From: Sphingomonas sp. | GTDB lineage: Bacteria; Pseudomonadota; Alphaproteobacteria; Sphingomonadales; Sphingomonadaceae | Reading direction: 5' to 3' | Assembly (NCBI GenBank): GCA_021154945.1 | Contig: JAJNQF010000245.1 | Span: forward strand, 1-13,578 | Length of the DNA: 13,578 nt | Part shown: positions 1-7,765 of the stretch, piece after piece | Numbering within the stretch: position 1 is the stretch's first letter | Layout of the letters: each line of letters opens with the position of its first letter | Made by a program: the position numbers and the translations under genes | The notes under the pieces: generated by a model | Told to the model about the DNA's origin: nothing | The model's database searches: none | What the model saw: only the letters and a program-made list of their open reading frames with translations

Positions 1-1
1 A

Positions 2-928
2 ATGAGCAGGAAGGAAGAGAACCCGAGCGCCAATATCTACGCGCGTATCACAGATCGTATCGTTGTCGATCTCGAACGCGGTATGCGTCCCTGGGTCAAG
101 CCATGGAATGCGGCCAACGCGGCGGGGCGCATCACGCGGCCGCTGCGCCACAACGGCATGCCCTATCAGGGCATCAACGTCGTCCTGCTGTGGTCGGAAG
201 CCGTCGCGCGCGGATTCACGTCGCCGATCTGGATGACGTTCAAGCAGTCGCTCGAACTCGGCGGTCACGTCCGCAAAGGCGAGAGCGGAACGATGGTGGT
301 CTATGCAAACAAGGTCACGAAGACCGAGACCGATGAGCATGGCGATGAAGTCGAACGCGCCATTCCATTCCTGCGCGCTTATACGGTGTTCTGCGTCGAT
401 CAGATCGAGAATCTGCCGGATCACTATTATGGGCGCCCGGCTCCAACCATCGCGCCGGCGCAGCGTCTCGCACATGCGGACGCCTTCTTCGCCAACACAG
501 GAGCGACCATCCGGCACGGTGGCGACAAGGCGTTTTTCGCACCCTCGCTCGACCTCATCCAGATGCCTCCGTTCGAGAGTTTCCGAGACGCCGAGAGCTA
601 TACGGCGACGTTGGCGCATGAATGTGTGCATTGGACTGCGCCGGCACATCGCGCCAACCGCGATCTCGGCCGCTACGCAAAGGATCGCAGCGAACGCGCG
701 CGCGAAGAACTGGTCGCCGAGCTTGGCGCATGCTTCCTCTGCGCCGATCTCGGCATCGTCCCCGAGTTCGAGCCGCGCGCCGATCACGCGAGCTACCTCG
801 CCTCGTGGTTGGACGTGCTGGCCAACGACAAGCGCTTCATCTTTTCCGCGGCCGCGCATGCACAGCGCGCCGTGACCTATCTGCACGAGCTTCAACCGAA
901 GCCGGCTGAAATCGGCGAGGCGGCGTGA
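2..928 (+). CDS. ardC: ArdC-like antirestriction protein (ssDNA-binding + zincin peptidase domains)
   Basis: The 308-residue product has the two-part ArdC architecture. Residues about 10-135 resemble the N-terminal ssDNA-binding domain (DLERGMRPWVKPW near residue 23, NGMPYQGIN near 51, GGHVRKGE near 88). Residues about 150-300 form a zincin-like metallopeptidase domain with HECVH (H206, E207, H210) and a downstream EELVAELG segment (E236 or E240) that would give the third zinc ligand. ArdC proteins protect incoming plasmid or ICE DNA from restriction and act in the cytoplasm of the recipient. The ATG at position 2 fits the usual N-terminus of the family, although the upstream RBS lies outside the window. 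A strong terminator follows at 993. It belongs to the backbone that received the insertions. The antirestriction role is inferred from the family. Confidence 0.88.
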   Translation: MSRKEENPSANIYARITDRIVVDLERGMRPWVKPWNAANAAGRITRPLRHNGMPYQGINVVLLWSEAVARGFTSPIWMTFKQSLELGGHVRKGESGTMVVYANKVTKTETDEHGDEVERAIPFLRAYTVFCVDQIENLPDHYYGRPAPTIAPAQRLAHADAFFANTGATIRHGGDKAFFAPSLDLIQMPPFESFRDAESYTATLAHECVHWTAPAHRANRDLGRYAKDRSERAREELVAELGACFLCADLGIVPEFEPRADHASYLASWLDVLANDKRFIFSAAAHAQRAVTYLHELQPKPAEIGEAA

Positions 929-992
929 CGCGCTTGCCATCCCTGCGTCGGACGCTTTCGCCTGATGGTTCACCTTTCTCAAAAGCACGAAT

Positions 993-1019
993 GCCCCGCC
1001 TCGCGGCGGGGCCTTTCTT
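993..1019 (+). terminator. Intrinsic terminator after ardC
   Basis: Perfect 8-bp stem GCCCCGCC (993-1000) / GGCGGGGC (1005-1012) with a TCGC loop, followed by CTTTCTT. It lies 64 bp after the ardC stop and has the full GC-stem plus T-rich form. Confidence 0.85.
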
Positions 1020-1355
1020 GCGTGCATCGTTATGCCAAAGTCAGCGACCGGGGATGGCGGTCGTTCCTGCCTCCTGACCGAACCATGCCGGCGAGATGGG
1101 CCGGAGCGGGTCGCCTGGCTGTCCGGGATGTCGGTCTATCCCTGTGTCGACGGTCTTCCTGCGGCGGTCGACGGTTGGTGCATTGCGATCGGCGTCGTCG
1201 TGGTTCCTGTCGTGGTCACTGGGGCCGAAGAATCCTTCAGGGGCGCATGCTTGGGTCTCTTTCATCGTGCCTGGGACCGTCACCATCCGGTGTGGCGTTC
1301 CTGTCGCTCAGTCGTGTCCCCATCGTTCGGCCTGACGCGCCCAATGCGTCCTCGA
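1020..1355. other. Gene-poor spacer between ardC terminator and DUF736-a leader
   Basis: No convincing gene is seen. Overlapping ORFs on both strands give Arg/Ser/Pro-rich translations without recognisable domains or RBS, as expected of non-coding high-GC DNA. It probably holds the promoter for the DUF736-a transcript, but no promoter boxes could be assigned. Confidence 0.5.
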
Positions 1356-1359
1356 TTTG

Positions 1360-1597
1360 GCATGTCTAACCGAAGGCCGTCGTCGCTGCGCTTCGCCTCG
1401 ATCTCAAGACCGCAACGGCCGTGCTCGGCTTTCTTCCCCTGGTCGCTGCGCGCCCATTCCTCGCGAGACAAGAAAGCCTTGCCTTGGCCGCCCTCTACTG
1501 CGTGGCGGCCCTTCGGGTGCGGTCCGATCGCCTCCGGTCAACGACAGCCATCGAGGTCGCGATGGTCGCGGCCCGAGAAACGAAAGAGGACACGAAC
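1360..1597 (+). promoter_or_regulatory. Conserved structured leader of DUF736 copy a (leader L1)
   Basis: This roughly 240-nt stretch is related to the sequence in front of the three other DUF736 genes. Shared blocks, in order, are CTTTCTTCCCC (1429), CCTCGCGAG (1459), GCCGCC-TC-ACTGCG (about 1487), CCCTTCGGGTGCGG (about 1509) and CATCGAGGTCGCGATGGTCG (1549-1568). A perfect 9-bp stem GGCTTTCTT (1427-1435) / AAGAAAGCC (1470-1478) sits at the place where the other copies have different but also self-complementary bases. A second hairpin is CCATC (1548-1552) / GATGG (1561-1565). An RBS, AGAGGA at 1585-1590, lies 7 nt before the ATG. It is most likely a structured 5' UTR or a regulatory nucleic-acid site; its function is unknown. 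Confidence 0.6.
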
Positions 1598-1666
1598 ATG
1601 GCTACCATCGGCAACTTCACCGTGAACGGCAACGGCTTAGGTCATGTGCTGAGAAGTGTCCTTTAG
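1598..1666 (+). pseudogene. DUF736 copy a, 5' fragment (interrupted by outer element)
   Basis: ATG at 1598 follows AGAGGA by 7 nt and encodes MATIGNFTVNGNG (13 codons, 1598-1636), the standard start of DUF736 proteins. The sequence then runs into the terminus of the outer element (TTAGGTCA at 1637) and reads nine foreign codons to a TAG at 1664-1666, giving a 22-residue truncated peptide. The missing part resumes in frame at 13138; joining the two restores a 105-residue DUF736 protein. DUF736 is a small cytoplasmic family of unknown function common on alphaproteobacterial plasmids and ICEs. The leader and RBS are intact, so the truncated message is probably still transcribed. Confidence 0.85.
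1631..1636. repeat. Left target duplication AACGGC of outer element
   Basis: AACGGC here and at 13132-13137 flank the outer element directly. Keeping one copy restores the DUF736 reading frame (GNG then FVGTVKT). A second AACGGC at 1625-1630 belongs to the gene itself. Confidence 0.75.
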
Positions 1667-1741
1667 CGGCATTGCCTGAGAGCCTGGCACGCAGACGTCC
1701 GAGTCAAGCGTTCCCGCAGCGTAGCGAGGACAACGCTTGAC
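1637..1741 (+). repeat. Outer element left end: terminal repeat and recombinase-site-like motifs
   Basis: From the edge inward: TTAGGTCA (1637-1644), a 12-nt gap, TGTCCT (1657-1662), then AGGACA (1727-1732). The right end read inward has TTAGGTCA, a 9-nt gap, TGTCCT, a 40-nt gap, AGGACA. Between the inner motifs lies a perfect 10-bp inverted repeat GTCAAGCGTT (1703-1712) / AACGCTTGAC (1732-1741). The inner right end also shares TGTCCTTTAGCG with 1657-1668. These are plausible binding sites for the three recombinases. Confidence 0.6.
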
Positions 1742-1979
1742 GCGGCGGCGACACGACAAGCTATTTGAAGGGGTGCAGGCGAAGTCCTGCACCTCTGCCA
1801 CGTGGCGAACGGGAGAGCGCGAGGGGAACCCCTCGCAACTCAAGGAAGACTCGCGCCGAAGGCGCTCCGTGTATCTTTTATTCGCGTGCTGTCATCTGTC
1901 AGTTTCATCGACACGGTAAGCACTTGGGCGATGTCGATGTCCTCTTGCACCTCCGGGTGCTTCGTCACCGGAGAGCAGG
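1742..1979 (+). other. Hairpin-rich region between left end and first recombinase
   Basis: No gene is seen. There are four compact inverted repeats: GGTGCAGG (1772-1779) / CCTGCACC (1786-1793); GCGAGGGG-AA-CCCCTCGC (1819-1836); GCGCC-GAA-GGCGC (about 1853-1865); and GCACC (1947-1951) / GGTGC (1956-1960), the last about 20 nt before the recombinase start. They may be accessory recombination sites or control of recombinase expression; neither can be decided from sequence. Confidence 0.5.
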
Positions 1980-3140
1980 ATGGTTTCGATTGTACGGGCA
2001 GTGCCCGGTGTTGAAGGGATTCCGGCAGGCTTCCCCATCTTGCTCGACGCGCAGATGTCGATTGTCGAACCTGCCTTCGGCTACCTGATCGAACTCGCCA
2101 CCATTCCCGGCCGCTCGCATGCGATGGAGACGCTGAGGACGTATAGCGAGCACCTGCATGACTGGTTCGACAGCCTGGAGCAGAGCGAGCTGGACTGGCG
2201 CCTCGCCGATGAGGGAACGATCGCCGGCTACCGGAATCGGATGCTGGCAACGCCGAGCCCTCATACCGGGCGACCTTATGCCCGGTCCACCGTGAACGAT
2301 CGTATCCGGACGGTCTGCCGCTTTTATACATGGGCGCATCGACGCGGTCTGATCGAAGCATTGCCCTTCGACTACGTTGAGGTGTCGCTCCGCTCAGTGC
2401 GTCGTCAGGGCATGCTGGCGCATTTGCATCATCGGCCTGCGACCGTGATGGCGAACACTCTGACGGTTTCGGAGGTTGAACGTCTGCCGCGACCGCTGCG
2501 CGTCGATCAACTCCAATCGCTTTTTCAGCATCTTTCGTCGCCCTATGACCTGATCGCCGAATGGGCTTTGGCCACGGGCATGCGCCGCAAGGAACTATGC
2601 GGCTTGCAGCTCCATCAGGTGCCGGATGTTGCTCACGTGGACATCGACGTGGACCCACTCGTCGGAATGCCGCTGACCGTGACCAAGGGCGACCGGCCGC
2701 GCACCGTCTATCCGCCGCTGCGGCTGATCGACCGAACCCACTGGTATGCAGGAGAACAGCGTGCGGCGCTGGTGAAGCTCCGACGCAGAACCCGCCCCGG
2801 TTATCGGCCGTCATCAGCGCTGTTCCTCAACAGCAACGGCGATCCCGTGTCGAGAGCGAGGTTCTCCGCTGCGTTCAGCACGGCCTTTCAGGCGGCAGGG
2901 CTGACAGGATCGGGCCATTGGTTGCGCCATACATTTGCGATGACCATGCTCGTGCGCCTGCAGAAGCAGGCGGCGACAACACCAGATCTCAATCCGCTGA
3001 AGATTGTGCAGGTCCTGCTCGGACACGCCTCGATTCAGTCAACGGCAATCTATCTGCGCTGCGTCGAACTTCATGCCGACACGCTCGCCGAGAGCCTGGC
3101 CTATCTTTACGGCGAGTTGGTGCCTCATGGCCGCGCGTAA
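1980..3140 (+). CDS. Tyrosine recombinase 1 of outer element (TnpA-like integrase)
   Basis: A 386-residue site-specific tyrosine recombinase with an N-terminal SAM-like DNA-binding region (about residues 45-140) and a C-terminal catalytic domain (about 175-375). All catalytic residues are visible: R202 (ATGMRRKEL), K236 (TVTKGDR), H313 and R316 (HWLRHTFA), H349 (LLGHAS) and nucleophile Y358 (STAIYLR). It should cut and rejoin DNA at the TTAGGTCA ends through a 3'-phosphotyrosine intermediate. The ATG at 1980 follows GGAGAG; an in-frame ATG also lies at 2055 (residue 26). The next gene starts inside it (ATG 3127, 14-nt overlap), so the recombinases are translationally linked. Size and position match TnpA of Tn554-type elements. 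Confidence 0.88.
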   Translation: MVSIVRAVPGVEGIPAGFPILLDAQMSIVEPAFGYLIELATIPGRSHAMETLRTYSEHLHDWFDSLEQSELDWRLADEGTIAGYRNRMLATPSPHTGRPYARSTVNDRIRTVCRFYTWAHRRGLIEALPFDYVEVSLRSVRRQGMLAHLHHRPATVMANTLTVSEVERLPRPLRVDQLQSLFQHLSSPYDLIAEWALATGMRRKELCGLQLHQVPDVAHVDIDVDPLVGMPLTVTKGDRPRTVYPPLRLIDRTHWYAGEQRAALVKLRRRTRPGYRPSSALFLNSNGDPVSRARFSAAFSTAFQAAGLTGSGHWLRHTFAMTMLVRLQKQAATTPDLNPLKIVQVLLGHASIQSTAIYLRCVELHADTLAESLAYLYGELVPHGRA

Positions 3141-4953
3141 AAGGAAGTCGATCAATCGGCGCATCACGGTTGCGGCGCCGGACAATGCGGCAACTGACCT
3201 CATCACCGATAAGGTCATATTCACCGATGCCGGAGGTCGGCCAATCCAACGGTTCGACCCCGAGCAGCTTTCCGGCCTGCCTGCCGACCTGCGCGGGCTC
3301 ATGGTCCAGGCTTTCCGAGAGCATGGCGTCGGCCAAAGGCCCACGACCCGCCGAACGACCTGGGCAGCGATCCTCCGCTTTGCCCGCTACGTTGTCGACG
3401 ATGAGACGATTAAGACGGCGGCTGATGTCGATACCGCCGCGCTCGGCCGCTACGTGCTCTGGCTCAAGGCGCAGTCGACCTCCCGCGCGCCGCGCGGTGC
3501 GCATGCCACGGCCTTCAATACATTTCGGCCGCTCCTCGCATGGTGCCAGCGCAATCGACCTGGAACGCTCGCACGCGATCTTGAGATTCCCTGGAATCCC
3601 TTTCCCGGCAGGCGAATGCATCAGCAACCGCGCCGGCGGCTGCCGTCCGATCAGATCAAGGCGATCCTCAGCGCCTGCTACGAGGAGATCGACGAGGTCT
3701 GGGCCCGGTTTCAACATGGGCAGGATGTCATCCGGCGCACCGAGCTTCCGCCCAAGATACTGCGCGGTCAGGGGCTCGATCGATGGATTTGGCGGATCAG
3801 CCGCATCGAGGACGGTCGCATGCCCGACAGGGCTGTTCTCGAAGAACACGGGATCAAGTCCGCCACGCTCGTCAAGTCTTGGGGCGGCTATCGCACCATC
3901 ACGCAGTATTTTCACATCACTACCGATACGCTCGTTCCGTTCTTTCTGGCGATCGCCATCCAGACCGCCGCCAATCCCGATCCGCTGCGTCATATCCGTC
4001 GCGACTGTCTCATCCCGCATCCGCTCGACGAGCATCGCGTGATCATCGACTGGAACAAGGCCAAGACCAATGCGCGTCTCCAGAAGGCGCAGCGCCGCTC
4101 GTTCGATCGGCGTCGACGATACGCCGCGCCGAACCTGATCGCGATGATGCTGGCCCTGACTGAACCGCTTGTTGCAGATGCTTCGCCCATGCAGCAGGAT
4201 CGGCTATTTCTGACGCGCAGCATCTATACCGAGTCCACCCGCCATTCGCTTCGTAGCCGCACGGAGGTGGTCGAGCATTCCGTCCTCAGGCGCGCTATCC
4301 TCCGATTCACGAAGCGCGCCAACCATCGCATCGATGAGTGGAACGCGGCACATCCCGACAGCACGCGTTCCCGGATCGCCGGCTTTGCGCCCGCTTTGTT
4401 TCGCGGCACTGTCGCAACCGAACACTATCGCGCCTCCGGCGGCGATATTCTCGTGGCCCAATCGATCCTCAATCACGCCAACGCCGCGACGACCGAGACG
4501 TATCTCAAGAGCGAGGAGACGACACGCTTACAGCGCCAGACGATCGCTCGCTTGCAAGACCTGATGATCGCATGGGTGCGCGGGGACAAGCCTATAGGCG
4601 CGCCGTTGCGGCTTGGCCAACGTCGTGGCACCGCTTCCTTCGCCCATGATTGTCTCGCGCCGGTCATTCCTGGTCGAGATGGCGCCGAGCGCCTGTGCCC
4701 GCATTTTGGCGGATGCCTTGCGTGTCCCGGTCTCGTGATCCCGATCGACCCTGAACATCTGGCGCGTATCCTCGCCGCCATCGATCGGTTCGAACAAGCC
4801 CGCAACCGGCTCGACCCCCAACGGTGGAATCTCCTCTACGCGCCGTCGTGGCGGATTCTCACCCAGGACATCCTTCCGGATTTCCCGGCTGCGATGCATG
4901 AGGCCGCGCGTGCGCTTGCCAACGACATGCCCGCCCTGCCGGAGCTGGAGTAA
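3127..4953 (+). CDS. Tyrosine recombinase 2 of outer element (large, TnpB-like; atypical active site)
   Basis: A 608-residue large integrase. The ATG at 3127 was chosen because MAARKRKSIN is a typical basic start overlapping the end of the upstream gene by 14 nt; the upstream extension in frame only shadows that gene. The catalytic domain lies at about 270-470. Lysine (K311 or K313, DWNKAKTN), R426 (PALFRGT), H450 (ILNHAN) and Y459 (TETYLKS) are visible, but the first catalytic Arg is replaced by N283 (QTAANPDPL) and the His of the HxxR box by A423. The C-terminal tail has a Cys cluster (C524, C530, C533; LCPHFGGCLACPG) that could bind zinc. The missing residues may be a trait of the large partner recombinases rather than a defect. 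It acts with its two neighbours. Confidence 0.82.
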   Translation: MAARKRKSINRRITVAAPDNAATDLITDKVIFTDAGGRPIQRFDPEQLSGLPADLRGLMVQAFREHGVGQRPTTRRTTWAAILRFARYVVDDETIKTAADVDTAALGRYVLWLKAQSTSRAPRGAHATAFNTFRPLLAWCQRNRPGTLARDLEIPWNPFPGRRMHQQPRRRLPSDQIKAILSACYEEIDEVWARFQHGQDVIRRTELPPKILRGQGLDRWIWRISRIEDGRMPDRAVLEEHGIKSATLVKSWGGYRTITQYFHITTDTLVPFFLAIAIQTAANPDPLRHIRRDCLIPHPLDEHRVIIDWNKAKTNARLQKAQRRSFDRRRRYAAPNLIAMMLALTEPLVADASPMQQDRLFLTRSIYTESTRHSLRSRTEVVEHSVLRRAILRFTKRANHRIDEWNAAHPDSTRSRIAGFAPALFRGTVATEHYRASGGDILVAQSILNHANAATTETYLKSEETTRLQRQTIARLQDLMIAWVRGDKPIGAPLRLGQRRGTASFAHDCLAPVIPGRDGAERLCPHFGGCLACPGLVIPIDPEHLARILAAIDRFEQARNRLDPQRWNLLYAPSWRILTQDILPDFPAAMHEAARALANDMPALPELE

Positions 4954-4955
4954 TC

Positions 4956-6842
4956 ATGCTGCTCCAAGCTGATCCCACGCATGACGTTGATCCGCCGCAG
5001 AAGGTTTCGGCAGAGTCGCTATGGTCGGACCCGCAATGGCATCTCGATGGCCTGCGATCCGACCTGCGGAGATCGCAGCTCCAGATCGATTGGGATTTCG
5101 AACTGCCAGACGGCAGCCGCTTCACAGACCCATGTTGGGGCCGCTGGCTGGAAGATGCGCGCATCTTTTTGTGGTCGCTTCGCCTCGATCCGCCGCCAGG
5201 CAGGCGGCACGCCCGCGCGAGAACCCTTGTTGCCGCGGCCGTCAAGCTCCGCATCCTGATCCGATGGATGGCTGGCCAAGCAATGCGCAGCTTCGGCGAC
5301 CTCGATCGCGATGCCGCCGCCCGGTTCATGCACGACATTGCCGGGCGACGAAGACACAATGGCGCGCTGATCAGACCTGGGACCCGTCACGACTACGCCA
5401 ACCTTTTGCTCGCCCTCTACCAGCAACGGCGCAAGCTCGCATGCCCACCACCAGAGCACCCGTTCGACGAAGACCGCGTAGGCGCTCATTCCGGATTCAG
5501 CCGCCATACCGTGCAGCGCCTGCCATTCACGCCCGATGCCATCGCCGTGCCGCTCGTCTCGGCCGCGATCCGACTCATCGGACAGCCGGCCGATGACGTG
5601 ATCGCACTACGCGACCAGGCCGTGCCGTTTCGCATGGATGATCAAAGTCGCTCCTTCTTCGTTCACCGGCAGGCCGTCCGGGCACTCGTGTCTTCATTTC
5701 GGTTTTCCACGATCGAGGGCGAGAACGTGCCCTGGCATCCGCCGTTGACGCGAACGAGGCACCTGCGCGGGCTGATCAATCGCATCCAGGAAGCTTGCTT
5801 CGTCACCATTGCCTATCTGGTCGGCGCAAGAGCCTCGGAGATTCTGACGCTCAATGCTCACTGCGTCGAGGAGCATCCGTCCGCAGATAAGACGGAAGCC
5901 TTTGCTTATCTCCGCGGCCGGATATTCAAGACCGCCGGCAACGATGCCGGCGTGCCGCACCTCTGGCCAGCGCCGCCGCCCGTTCTGCGTGCCGTCGACG
6001 TCTTGCGCCGTCTCTCAGAACCCTTGCGCGCTCAGAGCGGCCGGTTGGACCTGTGGCTCTCCATCGCCGGGAACGGCATCATCGATCGCCGCGTGCCGGA
6101 GGTCCCAACGGGCAGTTCTCTCGTTATCCGTCTGAACGAGAGATTTGCGGCTTTCATCGACATGCCGCTCAACGACGATGGAACGCCTTGGCGTCTGACC
6201 ACGCACCAAGGCCGTAAGACCTTTGCCCGCTTCGTCGGCAAGCGCGACCGCACCGGCCTTCATGCCTTGCAGCATCATTTCGGGCATGTGACCCGCATTA
6301 TGACCGACAGCGCCTATGTCGGAACAGATTTTGATCTCGGCGAACTCGTCGATGCGCAAACACTCGACGAGACGCGATCTGCGCTCGAGGAGTTGCTCAC
6401 CGCGTCGCGTCTTGGCGGCAAGGCGGGGCGCATGCTGTCGTCGCGGTCGCGCTTCCGCGGCCGGACCCGCGACGGCGAACTCGCCGGCTATGTCGATTTC
6501 CTCATCGAGGAGAGCGGCATGCGGCTCGGCGTCTGCGACTGGGGGTATTGTGTCTATCGCGTCGAGTCCGCCGCTTGCATGGGGGACGAACGCGGTCCGA
6601 ACCCGCTGTGGCGCACCGAGAGCACCTGCATGAGCTGCGCTAACTTCGCAGTCACTGAGCGGCACCGCCCGGTCTGGCAAGCGCGCCTTGATCGCAACAT
6701 CGCTTTGGTCGCCGACGATCGACTCGATGCATCGAGCATCGCTCTCGCCAGAACGCGCATTGCCGAGTGCGAGCGTGTCCTTTCCGATCTTTCCGCTACA
6801 GGAGGAGCCCATGCCGAAGATGACGGCCGCAAACCCACTTGA
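4956..6842 (+). CDS. Tyrosine recombinase 3 of outer element (large, complete active site)
   Basis: A 628-residue large integrase starting 2 nt after the preceding stop, with GGAG in the preceding gene's last codons as RBS. Catalytic residues are complete: R292 (LVGARASEILTL), K325 (RIFKTAG), H417 and R420 (THQGRKTF), H444 (HHFGHVTR) and Y454 (DSAYVG). A C-terminal Cys set (C527, C532, C541, C558, C561; CDWGYC and CMSCANF) suggests a zinc-binding tail, as in the preceding protein. Its last 32 nt overlap the next gene. Like recombinase 2, it is longer than ordinary phage integrases because of extended N- and C-terminal regions. The likely role is strand exchange together with recombinases 1 and 2. 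Confidence 0.85.
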   Translation: MLLQADPTHDVDPPQKVSAESLWSDPQWHLDGLRSDLRRSQLQIDWDFELPDGSRFTDPCWGRWLEDARIFLWSLRLDPPPGRRHARARTLVAAAVKLRILIRWMAGQAMRSFGDLDRDAAARFMHDIAGRRRHNGALIRPGTRHDYANLLLALYQQRRKLACPPPEHPFDEDRVGAHSGFSRHTVQRLPFTPDAIAVPLVSAAIRLIGQPADDVIALRDQAVPFRMDDQSRSFFVHRQAVRALVSSFRFSTIEGENVPWHPPLTRTRHLRGLINRIQEACFVTIAYLVGARASEILTLNAHCVEEHPSADKTEAFAYLRGRIFKTAGNDAGVPHLWPAPPPVLRAVDVLRRLSEPLRAQSGRLDLWLSIAGNGIIDRRVPEVPTGSSLVIRLNERFAAFIDMPLNDDGTPWRLTTHQGRKTFARFVGKRDRTGLHALQHHFGHVTRIMTDSAYVGTDFDLGELVDAQTLDETRSALEELLTASRLGGKAGRMLSSRSRFRGRTRDGELAGYVDFLIEESGMRLGVCDWGYCVYRVESAACMGDERGPNPLWRTESTCMSCANFAVTERHRPVWQARLDRNIALVADDRLDASSIALARTRIAECERVLSDLSATGGAHAEDDGRKPT

Positions 6843-7287
6843 TCGGCGCGTGCAAGCGACAGCCGAGAAGCTGCGCGCTGCCCTCGACCGCCTGGCCCGC
6901 AGCTCCGTGGGGTCTCCGATGATCGAACGGCAATTGACCGTCGCAGCTCTCGCGAGGGAGGCGCGCGTTGGACGTAATGCCATCTACGCCAATCACCGCG
7001 ATATCCTCGACGAGCTGATCCGCGTCCGTCAGCAGCGGCGGGCTCCTGATCGGATCGCCGCCGTCGCCGAGAAGGCCGCCGAACAACGCATCGCCGTCGA
7101 TATTATGCAGGGTCAGCTTCGCCAGCTCGCGACCGAGAATGCCGGACTCCTGCGGCGCGCGACCGAAGCGGAACGCCGTGCCGACAGGGCCGAGCACCGC
7201 ATCGCGCAGTTAACGAAGGAGCTTGATCACCGTCGTCGCCCCCAGTTGCTACGATCGTCGGTCGGTGAGCACGGAGAGGGTCGATGA
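6811..7287 (+). CDS. TnpC/DUF6262-like HTH and coiled-coil accessory protein
   Basis: A 158-residue protein. The ATG at 6811 is chosen over upstream in-frame starts because an excellent Shine-Dalgarno, AGGAGGAG (6800-6807), sits just before it; it overlaps recombinase 3 by 32 nt. Residues about 42-62 (LTVAALAREARVGRNAIYAN) look like a helix-turn-helix, and about 80-140 are Arg/Glu/Ala-rich heptads (AEKAAEQR, LRQLATENAGLLRRATEAERRADRAEHRIAQL), a probable coiled coil. Small proteins of this form accompany Tn554-type recombinase sets (TnpC; DUF6262) and are thought to bind DNA and help orient transposition. Family placement is by architecture only. KfrA-like DNA-binding proteins are an alternative. 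Confidence 0.7.
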   Translation: MPKMTAANPLDRRVQATAEKLRAALDRLARSSVGSPMIERQLTVAALAREARVGRNAIYANHRDILDELIRVRQQRRAPDRIAAVAEKAAEQRIAVDIMQGQLRQLATENAGLLRRATEAERRADRAEHRIAQLTKELDHRRRPQLLRSSVGEHGEGR

Positions 7288-7514
7288 TGATGTCGTTTCC
7301 CGCCCAGCCTTCTTGCCGCACGATGCACCGATAGCTCGTTGCCGGACGAAGCTGGATCATGTCGTCCTCGCAGCTTCTCGGATGACGAGGGTGGCCAATG
7401 CGCAGGAAGTGTCTCGATAGTCCGTCAGACCGTGGTCGTTGGTGTTTCTATGCCGTAAGCCAGAGTCTCTCCTTCGCAGGGCTGTCCAGAAGTGCGTCCA
7501 TTGCGGCCTTTCTT
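7288..7514. other. Spacer between TnpC-like gene and DUF736-b leader
   Basis: About 230 bp without a recognisable gene, RNA or strong hairpin. It presumably carries the promoter for the DUF736-b leader transcript. Confidence 0.4.
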
Positions 7515-7765
7515 GCTGGCGTATCTCACACCGCGTTCGGCTGCTGCGCAGCCCGCCCTCGTTCCCGCAACAGCGCGATGACGACCTTCTTCCCCGCCGT
7601 GCTCGGCTAACGCCTCCGCGCGGCTTCCTCGCGAGGCAAGAAGCTCGTCCCTGCGCCGCCTTCCACTGCGTTTCAGCCCTTCGGGTGCGGGCCGGTCGCC
7701 CGGTGTTTTCCGATCGCCATCAAGGCCGCGATGGTCGCGACCTGATACAGCAAAGGAGAAGACCT
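7515..7765 (+). promoter_or_regulatory. Conserved structured leader of DUF736 copy b (leader L2)
   Basis: It carries the same ordered blocks as the other leaders: GCAACAGCG (7567), CTTCTTCCCC (7586), CCTCGCGAGGCAAGAAG (7627-7643), GCCGCCTTCCACTGCG (about 7635-7670), CCCTTCGGGTGCGGGCCGG (about 7677-7695) and the CGCCATC / GATGG hairpin (CCATC 7717-7721, GATGG 7730-7734). The main stem is GACCTTCTT (7583-7591) / AAGAAGCTC (7638-7646) with one mismatch. A separate hairpin GGCTGC-TGC-GCAGCC lies upstream (about 7540). RBS AGGAG at 7754-7758 is 7 nt before the ATG. Function is unknown; a structured 5' UTR is the best reading. Confidence 0.62.

Noticed and set aside
1032..1625. Overlapping open frames in the spacer after ardC as possible small genes
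   Set aside because: Several mutually overlapping frames, low-complexity Arg/Ser/Cys-rich products, no RBS, and the region overlaps the conserved DUF736 leader.
1840..4035. Long minus-strand open frames (324 aa at 1840-2814 and 348 aa at 2989-4035) opposite the recombinases
   Set aside because: Arg/Ser/Pro-rich translations without domains, lying fully over genes with clear catalytic motifs; antisense shadows in high-GC DNA.
6015..6983. A 322-aa minus-strand open frame opposite recombinase 3
   Set aside because: No recognisable motif or RBS, and it overlaps the catalytic and Cys-rich part of the real gene.
7410..7425. GGAAGTGTCTC resembling the inner motif of the outer element's right end, as a possible alternative right end before DUF736-b
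   Set aside because: No TGACCTAA or AACGGC nearby and no rejoining of the target gene; probably chance.
7439..7765. In-frame N-terminal extension of DUF736-b through its leader (similar in copy a)
   Set aside because: The extension is not in frame in copies c and d, the DUF736 starts have good RBSs, and conservation follows base pairing rather than codons.
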